From: Acidobacteriaceae bacterium
GTDB lineage: Bacteria > Acidobacteriota > Terriglobia > Terriglobales > Acidobacteriaceae
DNA length: 6,286 bases
Assembly (NCBI GenBank): GCA_025929125.1
Contig: JAICMT010000095.1
Coordinates: forward strand, 1-6,286
Direction: 5' to 3'
Below, piece after piece: positions 4,690-6,286 of the stretch; the stretch's first letter is position 1, and each line of letters begins with the position of its first letter. The notes under the pieces were generated by a model, which was not told the DNA's origin, did no database searches, and saw only the letters and a list, made by a program, of their open reading frames with translations. Both the position numbers and the translations under genes were made by a program.

Positions 4690-6286
4690 CATCTGCGCGC
4701 TCACGCTTGTAAGGCGTTTGCATCCGTGCCCGCGCTTCGTTCAACGCACCCTGGGTGTTGTCGTTGGTCTGCACTGCGAGCCGGTACTCGTTCACTGCGC
4801 GCTCGCGCTGGCCGGTTACGTCGAAGATGTACCCCAGATGGATGTGGCTCCAGACCTCGGTCCATTTCGGGTCCCCGTCGCCGCGCAGAGCATCGCGGAA
4901 ACTGTTTGCGGCCGACTGATAGTTGCGCTGCATGAAGAACACTTCACCGATGCGATACGCCGCCAGCGAGCTTGTCTTATTTGCATCCAGCGCCTTCTGG
5001 TACTCACCGAGCGCGCCCGTCAGATCGCCCTGCGCCACAAGCTGCTGGCCACGCAACACCGCGATGCGAACCGCAAGGTCCGGCGTGCTCTTCAGAATCC
5101 AGTTCTCCGGATCGATCTGGATTCGGCGCGGACGTCCAAAGGTTTCCACTGTAAACGGCGAGTCCGTCCCCGCTACGTCGACGCGGCGCACCTCGGTCTT
5201 GCCATCGGTTTCAATGCGCAACTCGACCGGCATCCGGAAGAGATCGAGGTCTTCGCTGATGGATCCAGTGGTGCGGAAGCCCTTATTGCTTCCGAGGCGG
5301 TAGACCGCGTACTTGTTGGTGAAGGCGGGCGCTCCGGTGCCATCCAGCCACTGGGCGAAAAAGGCAGTCAGTTGCAGATGGCTCTGCCCCTCCGCAACCT
5401 TCTCGATATCGGAGGTTCGGATCCCTTTATCGGTGTACTGGGAAAGAGTGGCTCTGAGAAAGTTCTTGAAGACCTCATCTCCCATCTCCCAACGCAGCAT
5501 ATGGAACACCATTGCACCCTTCTCCAGGGTCATGGACTGGAATTGCGGCGAGAACGGATCCAGGCGGCCAAGCGACGTCAGGGGCTCGGTGTCATAAGCC
5601 AGCGCTCCGGCTGAGACATCCGTCACGGCAGACTGGAAGGCGTTCTTTCCCGCCGAGTCCTCGAGGTACATCAACTCGCCGTAGCGGCTCATGCCGTTGG
5701 TGATCCAGGCATCGTTCAACGTGGCGGGCGAAACCTCCGATCCCCACCACTGATGGCTCAGAGTGTTGGCCAGCAGCCGCTGTGCATTCTTGTCGCCGAT
5801 GCGATTACCCGCGATCATCGCCATTTCGGGAGCCCACGAGGCAGAGACCGAATCATCGGGAATTTCGACGACATTAATCCGCCCGGACTCCGGCTGCCCA
5901 AAGACCCCGGTCAGGAACTCGAACTGGCGTCCCGCAAGTGCTGCGAATTCCGCTGCTCCGGCCTTGTGCTTCTCCGTCGTGTACACCGAGATGTTGTTCA
6001 TACCGCCATGTACCGGGGGCAGAAACTTGCCGGCGACGATCGAACCGGGGAATCCGGGCTTCGACCAGATAAAGCTGTACTCCGTCTTCGCGTTATCGGC
6101 CTTTTTGGCCGGCGTACCGCTTCCGACGACGGTGTAGTCCGAGGGCACCCGGATGTGCATCTCCGCCGTGAAGCGGTCCGTGTACAGGCCTACCATGGGA
6201 AACCAGCGCCCGGGATAGAGTAGGACAGTGACCGGGTCGGCGACAGCGGCCATCTTGATTCCTTCGACCGGGCTGGTGTCGACTCC
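4685..6286 (-). CDS. Peptidase M1-like protein with C-terminal TPRs, catalytic residues lost (5'-truncated by window)
   Basis: The frame stays open to the right edge, 11 codons beyond the first visible ATG (6253), and begins GVDTSPVEGIK; the true start lies outside the window. The 533 visible residues are numbered from 6286. Residues 1 to about 90 are the end of the M1 N-terminal beta domain (YPGRWFPMVGLYTDRF, RVPSDY). The gluzincin-like domain follows at about 95-325: NTLSHQWWG at 174-182, WITNGMSRYGELMY at 194-207 and LEKGAMVFHMLR at 254-265. A beta-rich segment (about 325-400) precedes three TPR-like repeats (about 407-511) with the typical GD-x-x-x-A-L-x-x-Y and G-x-x-x-x-A-x-x-x-Y spacing. 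In active M1 enzymes the motifs read HExxH, W-L-x-E-G and Y-E-K-G. Here the first His and Glu, the third-ligand Glu and the catalytic Tyr are all replaced (Asn174, Thr175, Asn197, Leu254), and no GxMEN motif is recognisable. It is probably a non-peptidolytic binding or scaffold protein. Export is likely for the family, but the N-terminus is not visible. Confidence 0.88.
   Translation of the reverse strand, partial: GVDTSPVEGIKMAAVADPVTVLLYPGRWFPMVGLYTDRFTAEMHIRVPSDYTVVGSGTPAKKADNAKTEYSFIWSKPGFPGSIVAGKFLPPVHGGMNNISVYTTEKHKAGAAEFAALAGRQFEFLTGVFGQPESGRINVVEIPDDSVSASWAPEMAMIAGNRIGDKNAQRLLANTLSHQWWGSEVSPATLNDAWITNGMSRYGELMYLEDSAGKNAFQSAVTDVSAGALAYDTEPLTSLGRLDPFSPQFQSMTLEKGAMVFHMLRWEMGDEVFKNFLRATLSQYTDKGIRTSDIEKVAEGQSHLQLTAFFAQWLDGTGAPAFTNKYAVYRLGSNKGFRTTGSISEDLDLFRMPVELRIETDGKTEVRRVDVAGTDSPFTVETFGRPRRIQIDPENWILKSTPDLAVRIAVLRGQQLVAQGDLTGALGEYQKALDANKTSSLAAYRIGEVFFMQRNYQSAANSFRDALRGDGDPKWTEVWSHIHLGYIFDVTGQRERAVNEYRLAVQTNDNTQGALNEARARMQTPYKRERADD

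Noticed and set aside
4718..5614. A 298-codon plus-strand open frame opposite the M1-like gene
   Set aside because: It lies wholly antisense to a gene with clear family motifs, its translation shows no recognisable domain, and long antisense frames are expected in GC-rich coding DNA.

Overview
The window reads as an ordinary chromosomal segment of an Acidobacteriota bacterium, most likely a relative of the Acidobacteriaceae/Terriglobia. This assignment is inference. It rests on a long secreted protein that matches the acidobacterial 'VWFA-related' family, on a peptidase-M1-like protein with C-terminal TPRs and sequence traits I associate with that phylum, on high GC content and on dense coding. 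I see no rRNA, tRNA, CRISPR array, insertion sequence, phage gene or attachment site.

Layout from left to right. (1) Bases 1-250, minus strand: the first 83 codons of a secreted protein cut by the left edge, preceded by an unusually good sigma70-type promoter that leaves almost no 5' leader. (2) Bases 320-1327, minus: a zinc-free medium-chain NAD(P)-dependent oxidoreductase. (3) Bases 1378-3252, minus: a secreted VWFA-related protein with a degenerate metal site. Genes 3 and 2 are separated by only 50 bp and could be co-transcribed. (4) Bases 3401-4642, plus: an M20-family metal-dependent amidohydrolase of the allantoate amidohydrolase / N-carbamoyl-L-amino-acid hydrolase type, transcribed divergently from the VWFA gene. 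(5) Bases 4685-6286, minus: the C-terminal 533 residues of an M1-peptidase-like protein with a TPR tail, convergent with the amidohydrolase (42 bp between stop codons) and cut by the right edge.

No pathway clearly links the genes. Two cytosolic metabolic enzymes sit among exported or probably exported proteins. The most notable observation is that the M1-like protein keeps the fold signature (HQWWG, LEKGAMVFHMLR) but has lost the HExxH His and Glu, the third zinc-ligand Glu and the catalytic Tyr. It therefore looks like a pseudopeptidase fused to TPRs, perhaps a binding or scaffold protein. I do not see evidence for a multi-gene novel system.
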